This document shows, one piece after another, positions 9,278 through 16,194 of a stretch of DNA of 53,383 bases (the stretch's first letter is position 1; each line of letters opens with the position of its first letter). The notes beneath the pieces are model-generated. The model saw nothing but the letters and a program-made list of their open reading frames with translations. It did not search any database and was not told the origin of the DNA. Source of the DNA: Gemmatimonadota bacterium (lineage in GTDB: Bacteria; Gemmatimonadota; Gemmatimonadetes; Gemmatimonadales; GWC2-71-9); the NCBI GenBank assembly GCA_003222035.1, contig QHUS01000053.1, positions 37,981 through 91,363 on the forward strand, read 5' to 3'. The position numbers and the translations under genes were made by a program.

Positions 9278-10135
9278 ATGAAACGTATCGCCCTTGCGAC
9301 GAGTTCGGCGCACCCCACGCTGAACGACGACGACCGGCTCCTGATCCCGGCGCTCCGCGACCACGGGCTCGCCGCCGAGCCCGCAGTGTGGGACTCCCCC
9401 GATGTGCGCTGGGAGGTGTTCCAGGGCGTGGTCGTACGATCCTGCTGGGACTACCACCACCGGCTGGAGGAGTTCCTCGCATGGGTGTCCGGCCTCGAGC
9501 GCGCGGGGGTACGGGTGTGGAACCCGCCCGCCGTGCTGCGCTGGAACAGCCATAAGGGATACCTGGGCGACCTGGCGGTGCGCGGGGTGCCGATCGTGCC
9601 GACGCGCTGGCTGGCCCGCGGTGAGCGCATCGAGCTCACGCGCGTGCTCCGGGAGGAGGGCTGGCGCAGCGCGGTCGTGAAGCCGGCCGTGTCCGCGAGC
9701 GCATCCGGGACATGGCCCACGGGGCCTGACGGTGCAGGCGACGATCAAGCGAGGCTCGACGAGCTACTCCAGGCGGGGGACGTCATGGTGCAGCCCCTCG
9801 TGGACGAGGTGCGCGAAACGGGTGAGTGGTCCCTCCTGTTCTATGGGGGCCAATTCAGCCACGCGGTGCTCAAGCGACCGGCGGCCGGTGACTACCGGGT
9901 CCAATGGGAGTTCGGCGGGTCGGCGGTGTCGGCCGTGGCCCCGGCCCACCTGATCGCCGGCGCCGAGCGTGTGCTGGCGGCCGCGCCGGGCGACCTGTTG
10001 TACGCGCGTGTGGACGGCGTCGAGCGGAACGGGCAGCTCGTCCTCATGGAGCTCGAGCTGATCGAGCCGCACCTCTTCCTCGGGTGGGACGAGCGAGCGG
10101 CGGCGCGGCTCGCGGCGGCGGTTACTCGGCTTTGA
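9278..10135 (+). CDS. ATP-grasp family ligase (DcsG-like)
   Basis: 285 residues from the ATG at 9278; the earlier in-frame ATG overlaps the divergent gene. The N-terminus (TLNDDDRLLIPALRDHGLAAEPAVWDSPDVRWEVF) followed by VVRSCWDYHHRLEEFLAW is typical of ATP-grasp proteins related to the D-cycloserine ligase DcsG and glutathione-synthetase-like ligases. The ATP-grasp core includes VVKPAVSASASGTW, VMVQPLVDEV, EWSLLFYGGQFSHAVLKRP and YARVDGVERNGQLVLMELELIEPHLFL. The MELELIEP segment supplies the Mg-binding acidic residues. It should form an amide or peptide bond with ATP; the substrates cannot be told. No biosynthetic partners are adjacent. Confidence 0.8.
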   Translation: MKRIALATSSAHPTLNDDDRLLIPALRDHGLAAEPAVWDSPDVRWEVFQGVVVRSCWDYHHRLEEFLAWVSGLERAGVRVWNPPAVLRWNSHKGYLGDLAVRGVPIVPTRWLARGERIELTRVLREEGWRSAVVKPAVSASASGTWPTGPDGAGDDQARLDELLQAGDVMVQPLVDEVRETGEWSLLFYGGQFSHAVLKRPAAGDYRVQWEFGGSAVSAVAPAHLIAGAERVLAAAPGDLLYARVDGVERNGQLVLMELELIEPHLFLGWDERAAARLAAAVTRL

Positions 10136-10225
10136 GGCGGTACCCCACCCCCGGCTCGGTGAGCCGACGAACACACGGTGATGCTCGAGGTCCACGCGCA
10201 GGTCGCCGTCGTGAAGGCAGGCGCA
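10122..10225 (-). pseudogene. Remnant of an OmpR/KdpE-type response regulator
   Basis: On the minus strand two short blocks can be read in different frames. The first, HDGDLRVDLEHHRVFVG, resembles the start of a winged-helix domain of the KdpE kind. The second, RLTEPGVGYRLKAE followed by a stop at 10122-10124, resembles the end of that domain (KdpE ends in a TETGIGYR-like sequence). About 70 codons that should separate them are missing. The receiver domain is also absent, as the PQQ gene stop lies immediately upstream. The remnant overlaps the last bases of the ATP-grasp gene. Family attribution is from memory of KdpE. Confidence 0.5.
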
Positions 10226-12190
10226 TTAGGGTTTCGTTAAGGTGAATGCCACCACGTAGTCTCCCACTCCGAACACCCCGCCACCGCCCACGCAGACCAC
10301 CACCAACTGCTTGCCCGAGGCGAGCTGATAGCTCATGGGCGTGGCCTTACCGCTTTCGGGCAGCGGTCCTCTCCAGAGCTCCCGTCCCGTCTCGACGTCG
10401 TACGCATGGAACCAGCGGTCGAGCGCCGCGCCGATGAACACCACGCCGCCCGCCGTCACGATCGGGCCGCCGAGGTTGGGCGAGCCCCACGCGTCGGGGA
10501 TCTTCGCGGCCTGCTCCGGCGGGACCAGGCGGGTGGGTGAGCCGAGCGGGACTTCCCACAACCGGCGGCCGGTCGCGAGGCTCACGGCCACGAGGGTCCC
10601 GAACGGCGGTGGCGTGCAAGGAAGACCCGAAGGACCCAGCAAGATTCGCCGTCGCATCACGTAGGGCGTGCCAAGCATTTCGTTGTACTCGTAGTCGCGC
10701 TTCAGTCGCTTGTCCTCGGCCATGGCCCGCTCGTGGTCGTATTGCTCACGCGGGATGAGTTGCACAACGGCGGCGACGCGGTTCACCGGTATCACGGCGA
10801 TCTGCCGGACCGGGTCCACCGCGACGCCGCCCCAGTGCGCCCCACCGATGTTCGACGGCATGACGAACGTCCCCCGCACGCTCGGCGGCGTGAAGATGCC
10901 TTCGTTGCGGAGGCTGTCGATCGCGGCGTGGCATGCGGCGCGGTCCGCTTCGCTCGGGCCCCAGACGCTGTCCCGGCTGAAGCGATGCGGGCTGAGGGGC
11001 GGGGTCAGCGCGGTGAATGGCTGGGTGCGTGACGCCTGCTCGTCCGGGATGTCGCTCGCCGGCACCGGACGCTCTTCGACCGGGAAGATCGGCTTGCCCG
11101 TCGTACGCTCGAGCACGAACAGCATGCCGGTCTTCGTGGCCTGCAGCACCGCGGGCACTTGCCGGCCGTCACGCGTCAGCGTAACGAGCGCCGGCGGTGA
11201 GGCGTTGTCGTAGTCCCAGAGATCGTGGTGTACCGTCTGAAACGTCCAGAGCACTTTCCCGGTCGACGCGCGCAGGGCGGTGATCGAGTTGGCGTAACGA
11301 TTGTCGCCCAAGCGGAGGACGCCGTAGTAGTCGGGGGCAGCGCTGCCGGTGGGGACGAAGACGAGATCCCGTTCCGGATCGGCCGCCAGGACGGACCAGG
11401 CGTTGGCCGCTCCGGTCTTCTGGGCCAGGGTCCCGCCCCAGTCGTGGTACGCCGGGTCGCTGGGATCCTGCGGAATCGGATCCCAGGTCCACTTGAGCGC
11501 ACCGGTGCGCGCATCGTACGCGCGCACCTCGCCGCTCGCCGGATTGGGTCGGCTGTTGTCCGCGACCGAAGAGCCCGTGACGACCAGCCCGTTGACCACG
11601 ACGGGTGGCGACGTCATCGAGTAGGCCCCGGGCTCGAACGGCGCGATGCGCAAGCCCGCCTTCAAGTCCACCATGCCCTCGCGGCCGAAGCCGGCGCACG
11701 GCTTGCCGTCGCGCGCGTCGAGGGCGAACAGCTGTGACTGAGCGGTCGCGACGAGGATCCGCCGGCGGCACGGCGCGCCCTGAGCGGCGGACTCGTCGAG
11801 CCAGGTAGACACGCCGCGGCTCGCGAAGTCGCCGTACCACACATCACGCTTGATCTGCGGATCGAACACCCACCGCTCCCGCCCGCTGGCCGGGTCGAGC
11901 GCGATCACGCGCCCGAGCGGCGTGGCGAGGTATAGTGTCCCGTCCACCATCAGGGGCGTGGCTTCGAACGCCGTCTCTCTACGCGTCTTGAAACGGGGAT
12001 CGGTCTCGCCGGTGCGGTACGTCCAGGCGACCTCCAGCCGCGTGACATTGTCGCGGTTGATGTCCACTGCGGGGAGGTAACGGCTGCCGCCGGCGTCGTG
12101 TCCATAGGCGGCCCAGTCGAGCTCCTGGGCCTGGAGCGCCGTCCCCATCCCCAGGATTAGAAAGACCAGCGCCGTCACCACTGACCGCAT
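10226..12190 (-). CDS. PQQ-dependent dehydrogenase (quinoprotein)
   Basis: 654 residues with a signal peptide (VTALVFLILGMGTALQAQ), so periplasmic. The propeller begins with DWAAYGHDAGGSRYLPAVDINRDNV and carries repeated W-motif-like segments (LEVAWTYRTGE, GRERWVFDPQ, GALKWTWDPI, GKVLWTFQTVHHDLWDYDN, GRELWRGPL). This fits the soluble part of the glucose/quinate/shikimate membrane dehydrogenase family, oxidising an alcohol or sugar with PQQ and passing electrons to a quinone or cytochrome. No N-terminal multi-helix quinone domain is present, so a separate acceptor is needed; none is adjacent. GGAGG (12197-12201) lies 6 bases before the ATG. Divergent from a LysR regulator that may control it. 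Confidence 0.9.
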   Translation of the reverse strand: MRSVVTALVFLILGMGTALQAQELDWAAYGHDAGGSRYLPAVDINRDNVTRLEVAWTYRTGETDPRFKTRRETAFEATPLMVDGTLYLATPLGRVIALDPASGRERWVFDPQIKRDVWYGDFASRGVSTWLDESAAQGAPCRRRILVATAQSQLFALDARDGKPCAGFGREGMVDLKAGLRIAPFEPGAYSMTSPPVVVNGLVVTGSSVADNSRPNPASGEVRAYDARTGALKWTWDPIPQDPSDPAYHDWGGTLAQKTGAANAWSVLAADPERDLVFVPTGSAAPDYYGVLRLGDNRYANSITALRASTGKVLWTFQTVHHDLWDYDNASPPALVTLTRDGRQVPAVLQATKTGMLFVLERTTGKPIFPVEERPVPASDIPDEQASRTQPFTALTPPLSPHRFSRDSVWGPSEADRAACHAAIDSLRNEGIFTPPSVRGTFVMPSNIGGAHWGGVAVDPVRQIAVIPVNRVAAVVQLIPREQYDHERAMAEDKRLKRDYEYNEMLGTPYVMRRRILLGPSGLPCTPPPFGTLVAVSLATGRRLWEVPLGSPTRLVPPEQAAKIPDAWGSPNLGGPIVTAGGVVFIGAALDRWFHAYDVETGRELWRGPLPESGKATPMSYQLASGKQLVVVCVGGGGVFGVGDYVVAFTLTKP

Positions 12191-12204
12191 GATCGTCCTC
12201 CCCC

Positions 12205-12228
12205 TATAATGGAGTATGCGCCCTACTC
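12205..12228 (+). promoter_or_regulatory. Promoter and operator of the LysR gene
   Basis: A perfect TATAAT (12205-12210) faces the LysR gene, with a weak CTGACC at 12181-12186 in the -35 place. Immediately downstream lies the inverted repeat GAGTA-N7-TACTC (12212-12228), which would cover the transcription start. The same bases include the Shine-Dalgarno side of the divergent PQQ dehydrogenase, so one regulator could affect both genes. Inferred from sequence only. Confidence 0.5.
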
Positions 12229-12247
12229 ATGCTCACGAGCGAGAACC

Positions 12248-13165
12248 ATGATTCTCGAAACCCGTCACCTGCGGCTCGTCGCGGCCGTGGCCGAGCACGG
12301 CAACCTCACCCGGGCGGGCCGCGTGCTCCATCTGACACAATCGGGTCTGTCGCGGCAGCTGCTCGATCTCGAGACGAGGCTCGGGCTGCCGCTGTTTCAG
12401 CGCCTCGGCAAGCGCATGGTGCCCACACCCGCCGGTGAGCGGCTCCTCGCGGCGGCGCGCCGCACCCTGCCCCACCTGGGCGAAGTCGAAGCCGAGCTGC
12501 TCCGGCTCGCTCACGGCCAATCGGCGATCCTGCGCGTGAGCACCGAATGTTACACGTGTTACCACTGGCTGCCCGCGCTGCTGGCCCGCTTCGAGCGACG
12601 CTTCCCCGGGGTAGACGTGCAGATCGTGGCCGAGGTCACCCACCACCCCGTGCCGGCACTGCTCGACGGCCGAATCGACGTGGCGATCATCTCGAACGAC
12701 GATCACGACGGCCGGCTCACCTACGTCCCGTTGTTCACCGACGAACTGGTGGCCGTGCTCCGCGTCGACCATCCGCTCGCCGGCAAGTCGTTCCTTACGG
12801 CCGCCGACTTCTCCGATCAGCACCTCATCGTGTACCTGTTGCCCCCGGGCGAGAACGATGTCTTCGTGAAGCTGCTCGAGCCCGCGGGCGTGCTGCCTCG
12901 CCGCGTGTCGGCCATCCAGCTGACGGAGGCGATTCTCGAGCTGGTGAAGGGCGGCGTAGGGGTCGCCGTCCTGGCGCGCTGGGCGGTGCGACCGTATCTG
13001 AAGACCGGTGAGCTGCGCACCGTGCGGCTTACCCGTCGGGGGCTGGAGCGGCGGTGGCGCGCGGCGATGCTGCGTCAGACGCCCCTGCCGCGGCACCTCC
13101 GGGAGTTCGCCGGGCTGCTGGCGGCAGGGCCGTCGCTGCTCGCGCGGCGGGCGGTTCGGGCATAG
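12248..13165 (+). CDS. LysR-family regulator, MetR-like
   Basis: 305 residues from the ATG at 12248 (a longer frame begins at 12209 but adds residues before the helix-turn-helix). The winged HTH is canonical: LRLVAAVAEHGNLTRAGRVLHLTQSGLSRQL then LETRLGLPLFQR. The effector domain contains ECYTCYHWLPALLARFERRFPGV, very like the CHTCYDWL region of MetR, and DVAIISNDDHDGRLTYVPLFTDELVAVL. MetR responds to homocysteine and governs methionine genes, but here the divergent neighbour is a PQQ dehydrogenase, so the ligand and regulon are open. Probably autoregulated through the palindrome at 12212-12228. Confidence 0.9.
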   Translation: MILETRHLRLVAAVAEHGNLTRAGRVLHLTQSGLSRQLLDLETRLGLPLFQRLGKRMVPTPAGERLLAAARRTLPHLGEVEAELLRLAHGQSAILRVSTECYTCYHWLPALLARFERRFPGVDVQIVAEVTHHPVPALLDGRIDVAIISNDDHDGRLTYVPLFTDELVAVLRVDHPLAGKSFLTAADFSDQHLIVYLLPPGENDVFVKLLEPAGVLPRRVSAIQLTEAILELVKGGVGVAVLARWAVRPYLKTGELRTVRLTRRGLERRWRAAMLRQTPLPRHLREFAGLLAAGPSLLARRAVRA

Positions 13166-13286
13166 CTAGCCCCGATCGACACTCCAATTGTTGTATGCGC
13201 GCCCAGCATCGGCGTCGCCAAGTTCGCATTTGACCGGGACAGGATCCCCCGGGGACATTGCGGTGACCCTGTCAGGAGCCGACCCG

Positions 13287-13724
13287 TTGAGCGCGACTGC
13301 CACCCACTCCTTTGTCCTCGAGCACGCCCCCGCCGAGCCCGCGGCGGCCGAGCGGCACTTCCTTTCGAAGCTGGCGTTCGAAACCGACCCTGCGGACGTG
13401 CACGAGGATCTGCGGCGCGGGCACGGCGGGATTGTCGTCGTGGATACGCGCAGCCCGCAGGCATTCGCGCTGTGCCACGTTCCCGGCGCCATCAACCTGC
13501 CGACCCGAACCATCAGCCCCGAGACGACGGCGTCCCTGCCCCGGGACCAGGTGATCGTGACGTACTGTTGGGGACCGGGCTGTAACGGCTCGACCAAGGC
13601 TGCCGCACGGCTCGCCGCCCTCGGCTTTCGCGTGAAGGAGATGATCGGCGGAATCGGGTATTGGAGAAAGGAAGGCCTGCCCGTCGAAGGCACGTCGCCC
13701 GACGACGCGTCGCTGTACGCGTAA
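13287..13724 (+). CDS. Single-domain rhodanese-like protein
   Basis: About 145 residues. TTG at 13287 is chosen because AGGAG lies 8 bases upstream and the family needs little N-terminal sequence; GTG at 13263 and a longer frame from 13188 are possible. The rhodanese fold is evident: GIVVVDTRSPQAFALCHVPGAINLP (CH2A/B region), then VTYCWGPGCNGSTKAA, the active-site loop with Cys nucleophile, and GFRVKEMIGGIGYWRKEGLPVEG at the end. Such proteins transfer sulfane sulfur or act as redox sensors. A perfect inverted repeat follows the stop, then the first zinc-ribbon paralogue. Confidence 0.85.
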   Translation: MSATATHSFVLEHAPAEPAAAERHFLSKLAFETDPADVHEDLRRGHGGIVVVDTRSPQAFALCHVPGAINLPTRTISPETTASLPRDQVIVTYCWGPGCNGSTKAAARLAALGFRVKEMIGGIGYWRKEGLPVEGTSPDDASLYA

Positions 13725-13732
13725 CAGGAGGG

Positions 13733-13757
13733 ATTGTCGCGAACTCGCAGCGACAAT
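13733..13757. repeat. Inverted repeat ATTGTCGC-N9-GCGACAAT
   Basis: Perfect 8-bp arms with a 9-nt spacer lie 8 bases after the rhodanese stop and 146 bases before the first zinc-ribbon gene. There is no T-run, so it is as likely an operator or processing hairpin as a terminator. The inner TGTCG/CGACA bases equal the half-sites found upstream of the Crp/Fnr-type gene, but the spacing differs (N11 against N6). Confidence 0.5.
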
Positions 13758-13903
13758 TCCTCGCAGCACCCGTCGCACCGGCACCAACGTCGGTGCGCAG
13801 CAACACTCCGCCGTCCGCCGCGGGACGCGGGGGATCGATCGCCTCGGCCCACGCCCTCACGCGCCCGAAGTTTGCAGCGCGGCATCGACTCGCACGTCCC
13901 GCC

Positions 13904-14281
13904 ATGCCGCGATCCGTCGAGCAGTCACCCCGAGCGTGGGCCCGTCTCCGCGTCGATGTCAACCGCGCCCTGCGGCGTGGCGCGTGGTATCCCGTCGTGC
14001 GGCTCAGTCGTGACCAGGTGGTGCTCGAGGTGATGCGTGAGCAGGTGGCGCTGCCGCGCCGCCTCTTCAAAACGACCGTCACGCAGCCGATCCGCTGGAC
14101 CGTGGTCCCGTGTCCCGCCGATGCCACGCACGTGCCGAGCGACTGGGGAACGCGCTACCTGGTGTGCCCGGCCTGCCAGGGCCGCGCGCCCGTGCGCGGC
14201 TTCCCGCTGGATCTGTCCTGCCCGGGCTGCCACCGCGTGTTCGCCATTGGGTGGGACGAGCACTATTTGAAACATCGCTGA
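13904..14281 (+). CDS. Zinc-ribbon protein, paralogue A of a four-member family
   Basis: 125 residues, no recognised family. The ATG at 13904 is chosen because homology to its three neighbours begins shortly afterwards. Two parts are visible. Residues ~10-80 form a beta-rich module with WARLRVDVNRALRRGAWYPVV at its start and IRWTVVP at its end. Residues ~85-125 form a zinc ribbon with CPAC and CPGC knuckles and end in FAIGWDEHYL. No signal peptide or membrane helix, so cytoplasmic. The same layout appears at 14377-14727, 16195-16518 and 16997-17377. A nucleic-acid or protein adaptor role is only a guess from the zinc ribbon. Confidence 0.75.
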   Translation: MPRSVEQSPRAWARLRVDVNRALRRGAWYPVVRLSRDQVVLEVMREQVALPRRLFKTTVTQPIRWTVVPCPADATHVPSDWGTRYLVCPACQGRAPVRGFPLDLSCPGCHRVFAIGWDEHYLKHR

Positions 14282-14376
14282 CGCGTCTCCCGGCCGGGTG
14301 CTCTCCTGTCGTGTTTTTTCGGGCCTCGTCACCTATTGTGTAGACACCTGGGGAAGAGGGGGGGACGAGACAACCG

Positions 14377-14727
14377 ATGCCCGAAGCTCCGCAGTGGGCC
14401 CGCGTGCGAGGCGACGTGAATCGCCACGTCCGTCGCGGAGCCTGGTACGAAGTGCTTCGCGTGACACCCGAGGAAGTGATCCTCTACGTGAACCGGCAGC
14501 CCGTCCGCCTCGAGCGGGACGCCCTCGAGATCGTCGTGCGGCAGCCGCGCCAATGGTCTGTCATAGACCGGCCCCGGGACTCTGTCGATATGCCGATGAG
14601 CTGGGGCTTCCGCTACGCGGTTTGTCCCGGCTGCTGTCATCGCCAGCAGCTGTCGGGACAGCCGGCGACCCTGCAGTGCGCGATGTGTAGCGGCGTGTTC
14701 GCTGTCGCGTGGGCCGACTCGGACTGA
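14377..14727 (+). CDS. Zinc-ribbon protein, paralogue B
   Basis: 116 residues. Aligns with paralogue A over its whole length: WARVRGDVNRHVRRGAWYEV, PRQWSVI, SWGFRYAVCPGC, then CAMC and FAVAWADSD at the end. Both cysteine pairs are kept, but the terminal DExYL of A and D is replaced by DSD. The purine-rich AGAGGGGGGGA lies upstream of the ATG as a poor but plausible ribosome site. A short palindrome GTGTAGACAC lies about 35 bases before the start. The tRNA-Leu gene follows 47 bases downstream. Function unknown. Confidence 0.75.
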   Translation: MPEAPQWARVRGDVNRHVRRGAWYEVLRVTPEEVILYVNRQPVRLERDALEIVVRQPRQWSVIDRPRDSVDMPMSWGFRYAVCPGCCHRQQLSGQPATLQCAMCSGVFAVAWADSD

Positions 14728-14774
14728 GCCTGACGCCGTCCCCCACGATTCGCTAAGTTGAGTGCGCTACGCTT

Positions 14775-14856
14775 GCGACCGTGGCGGAACTGGTAGACGC
14801 GCAGGACTTAGGATCCTGTGGGGCAACCCGTGGGGGTTCGAGTCCCTCCGGTCGCA
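14775..14856 (+). tRNA. tRNA-Leu (anticodon TAG)
   Basis: An 82-nt class II tRNA. The acceptor stem GCGACCG/CGGTCGC, the D-arm GGCGGAACTGGTAGACGC, the anticodon arm CAGGA-CTTAGGA-TCCTG with TAG at 14809-14811, a long variable arm (GGGGCAACCCG) and a TTCGAGT T-loop are all visible. TAG reads the codon CUA/CUN, so this is Leu and not a nonsense suppressor. CCA is not encoded. No integrase or attachment-site duplication is seen next to it. Confidence 0.95.
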
Positions 14857-14872
14857 TCGCGGCCGCGCCGCG

Positions 14873-15190
14873 CTACGGCAACTTCAGCAGCAGCTGATCG
14901 ATGACCGATTGCTCGTGCTTCAGGAAGCGCTCGTCCCCGTAGCGGAGTAGCGCAGAGGGGCCCCAATCGGGGTCCGTCGGCTGACCGATATCGCTCGGGA
15001 GGATGCCCACCTCGGGACCGAGCGCCTGCATGCTCCGCAGGAGCTGGTCGTAGTGCTCCGCCACGGTCGCGAAGCCGGCCCGCAGCCCCGCCAGCTCTCG
15101 AGCCAGTCGCGCACGCTCCCGCAGACACCGCCGGAATTCCTCGGGCGCGTCTTGTGGCGTCGAAACCTTGCTTGACCACAGCCCAGCCAT
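14873..15190 (-). CDS. Small coiled-coil hypothetical protein
   Basis: 105 residues, start ATG at 15190 with AGGTGG upstream. The central part (EEFRRCLRERARLARELAGLRAGFATVAEHYDQLLRSMQAL) is strongly helical and likely coiled coil. A polar C-terminal half with DIGQPTDPDWGPSALLRYGDERFLKHEQSVIDQLLLKL follows. No signal peptide, membrane segment or recognised domain. It is divergent from the Crp/Fnr-type regulator, sharing the 247-bp region that holds two operator-like palindromes, so it may be a target of that regulator. Function unknown. Confidence 0.6.
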   Translation of the reverse strand: MAGLWSSKVSTPQDAPEEFRRCLRERARLARELAGLRAGFATVAEHYDQLLRSMQALGPEVGILPSDIGQPTDPDWGPSALLRYGDERFLKHEQSVIDQLLLKLP

Positions 15191-15242
15191 GTTCCCACCT
15201 GCCTGGCGTTGAGCACGCCGCGTGCTGCGTTGCCAAGCACGT

Positions 15243-15278
15243 CAAGATGCAGTCCCGGACCTAACTGCACAAGATGCA
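15243..15278. repeat. Direct repeats CAAGATGCA
   Basis: CAAGATGCA occurs at 15243-15251 and again at 15270-15278, 27 bases apart, in the divergent region between the small coiled-coil gene and the Crp/Fnr-type gene. It may be a protein binding site. Weak evidence. Confidence 0.35.
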
Positions 15279-15292
15279 CACCCCCGAGTCTG

Positions 15293-15308
15293 TGTCGTAT
15301 ACGCGACA
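15293..15308. promoter_or_regulatory. Crp/Fnr-type operator candidate 1 (TGTCG-N6-CGACA)
   Basis: Perfect 5-bp inverted arms separated by 6 bases, the geometry of Crp sites (TGTGA-N6-TCACA), upstream of a Crp/Fnr-family gene. The second copy starts exactly 40 bases downstream. Likely autoregulatory, inferred. Confidence 0.55.
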
Positions 15309-15332
15309 ACGGTGGTTCGCGGTCCACTGGTG

Positions 15333-15348
15333 TGTCGCGCGACCGACA
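15333..15348. promoter_or_regulatory. Crp/Fnr-type operator candidate 2 (TGTCG-N6-CGACA)
   Basis: Identical arms and spacer length to the site at 15293-15308, with a different central hexamer, so conservation is confined to the half-sites as expected for a dimer target. The 40-bp distance is close to four helical turns. Confidence 0.55.
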
Positions 15349-15437
15349 AAGGAGAACACCCCTCCCGCAGCGCTCGACCTGGCCCCGTTTTTGAAGGTTC
15401 GTACCAACGACACGTTCTACTCGATGGAGTTGCAGCG

Positions 15438-16097
15438 TTGGACGACGCGGTGGCCGGCGAAATCAGCAGATTGCCGGGAGTCGCAACACGGGTCTACGGA
15501 CCGGGGGACCGTCTGGCGCCCGACCACCTGAACGGGCTGCTCGTCGTCCGCGACGGCGCGATCGCGCTGCACGTGGCGGCCGGCCGGGCGGTGCCCGCCA
15601 TCGTGGAGATCTTCGGCCCCGACTGGCTCCTATCCGCCCGCCTGTGGAACGGTGCGCCGGGCAAGCAAAACCTCGATGCAGCGGCGCTGATGCGGACCAC
15701 GACGCTAGCGGTGCCCACCGACGCGCTCGACCGCCACCTTGCCGCAAGCCCACACCTCGCGGTCACGTTGGCCCGCTCAATGGCCGAGCAGCAGCTGGCG
15801 TCGCTCGATCGCCTCGCGATGCTCGCGATGCGCGATCCCTTCCGGCGGGTGGCGCACGCGCTGCTCCTGCTCCCCGAGCGCTTCCCGCGGGCCACCGAGC
15901 CGGCAGGGAGTCCCCGCCTGGCTGTCAGCCAGGAGCTGATTGCGGCGTTCGCCGGCCTCAGTCGCCAAACCACGAACCGCCAGCTGCGACGCCTCGCGCG
16001 GGCGGGGCTCGTCGCGCTACGGCGTCAGGTCGTCGAGCTCCGCGATCCCGCGGCGCTCTCGAACGTCGCCGCAGGACGGCGGACGCCCGCTCGCTGA
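15438..16097 (+). CDS. Crp/Fnr-family transcription regulator
   Basis: 219 residues from TTG at 15438, with GGAG 8 bases upstream; a much longer frame exists but its extra N-terminus has no family match. The N-terminal beta-roll is recognisable (TRVYGPGDRLAPDHLNGLLVVRDGAIALHV, IVEIFGPDWLL), followed by a dimerisation helix (AVTLARSMAEQQLASLDRLAMLAMRDPFRRVAHALL). The C-terminal winged HTH has LAVSQELIAAFAGLSRQTTNRQLRRLARAGLV. No cysteine cluster for an Fe-S centre is seen. The cAMP-contacting motif is not obvious, so the ligand is open. Recognition helix SRQTTNRQL differs from E. coli Crp, consistent with a different half-site. Confidence 0.85.
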   Translation: MDDAVAGEISRLPGVATRVYGPGDRLAPDHLNGLLVVRDGAIALHVAAGRAVPAIVEIFGPDWLLSARLWNGAPGKQNLDAAALMRTTTLAVPTDALDRHLAASPHLAVTLARSMAEQQLASLDRLAMLAMRDPFRRVAHALLLLPERFPRATEPAGSPRLAVSQELIAAFAGLSRQTTNRQLRRLARAGLVALRRQVVELRDPAALSNVAAGRRTPAR

Positions 16098-16123
16098 CCC
16101 CCCAATCCCACGCTTGACGCCTG

Positions 16124-16140
16124 GTGCAGCGGCGCTGCAC
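16124..16140. promoter_or_regulatory. Palindrome GTGCAGC-GGC-GCTGCAC upstream of paralogue C
   Basis: A perfect 17-bp inverted repeat, preceded by TTGACG at 16114-16119. It would lie between a -35 and a -10 element for the zinc-ribbon gene at 16195. An overlapping second repeat TGCACA-N9-TGTGCA spans 16136-16156. The position suggests a repressor or spacer-binding activator site. No -10 of good quality is visible. Confidence 0.5.
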
Positions 16141-16194
16141 ATTACCGCGGTGTGCAGTTTGCGCAGTTCGGACAGCCCGGAGCAGGAGGGGATC

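Noticed and set aside
9242-9748. A 169-codon N-terminal extension of the secreted protein gene at 8546-9241
   Set aside because: The extension is antisense to the ATP-grasp gene; a GTG with GGAGG at 9248-9252 and a signal peptide mark the true start.
14809-14811. Possible amber suppressor tRNA because the anticodon reads TAG
   Set aside because: An anticodon TAG pairs with CUA (Leu); an amber suppressor would need CTA. The body is an ordinary tRNA-Leu with long variable arm.
14775-15190. Integrative element using tRNA-Leu as attachment site
   Set aside because: No integrase, no duplicated tRNA 3' end and no change of codon usage beside it; the small-protein region is only weakly accessory-like.
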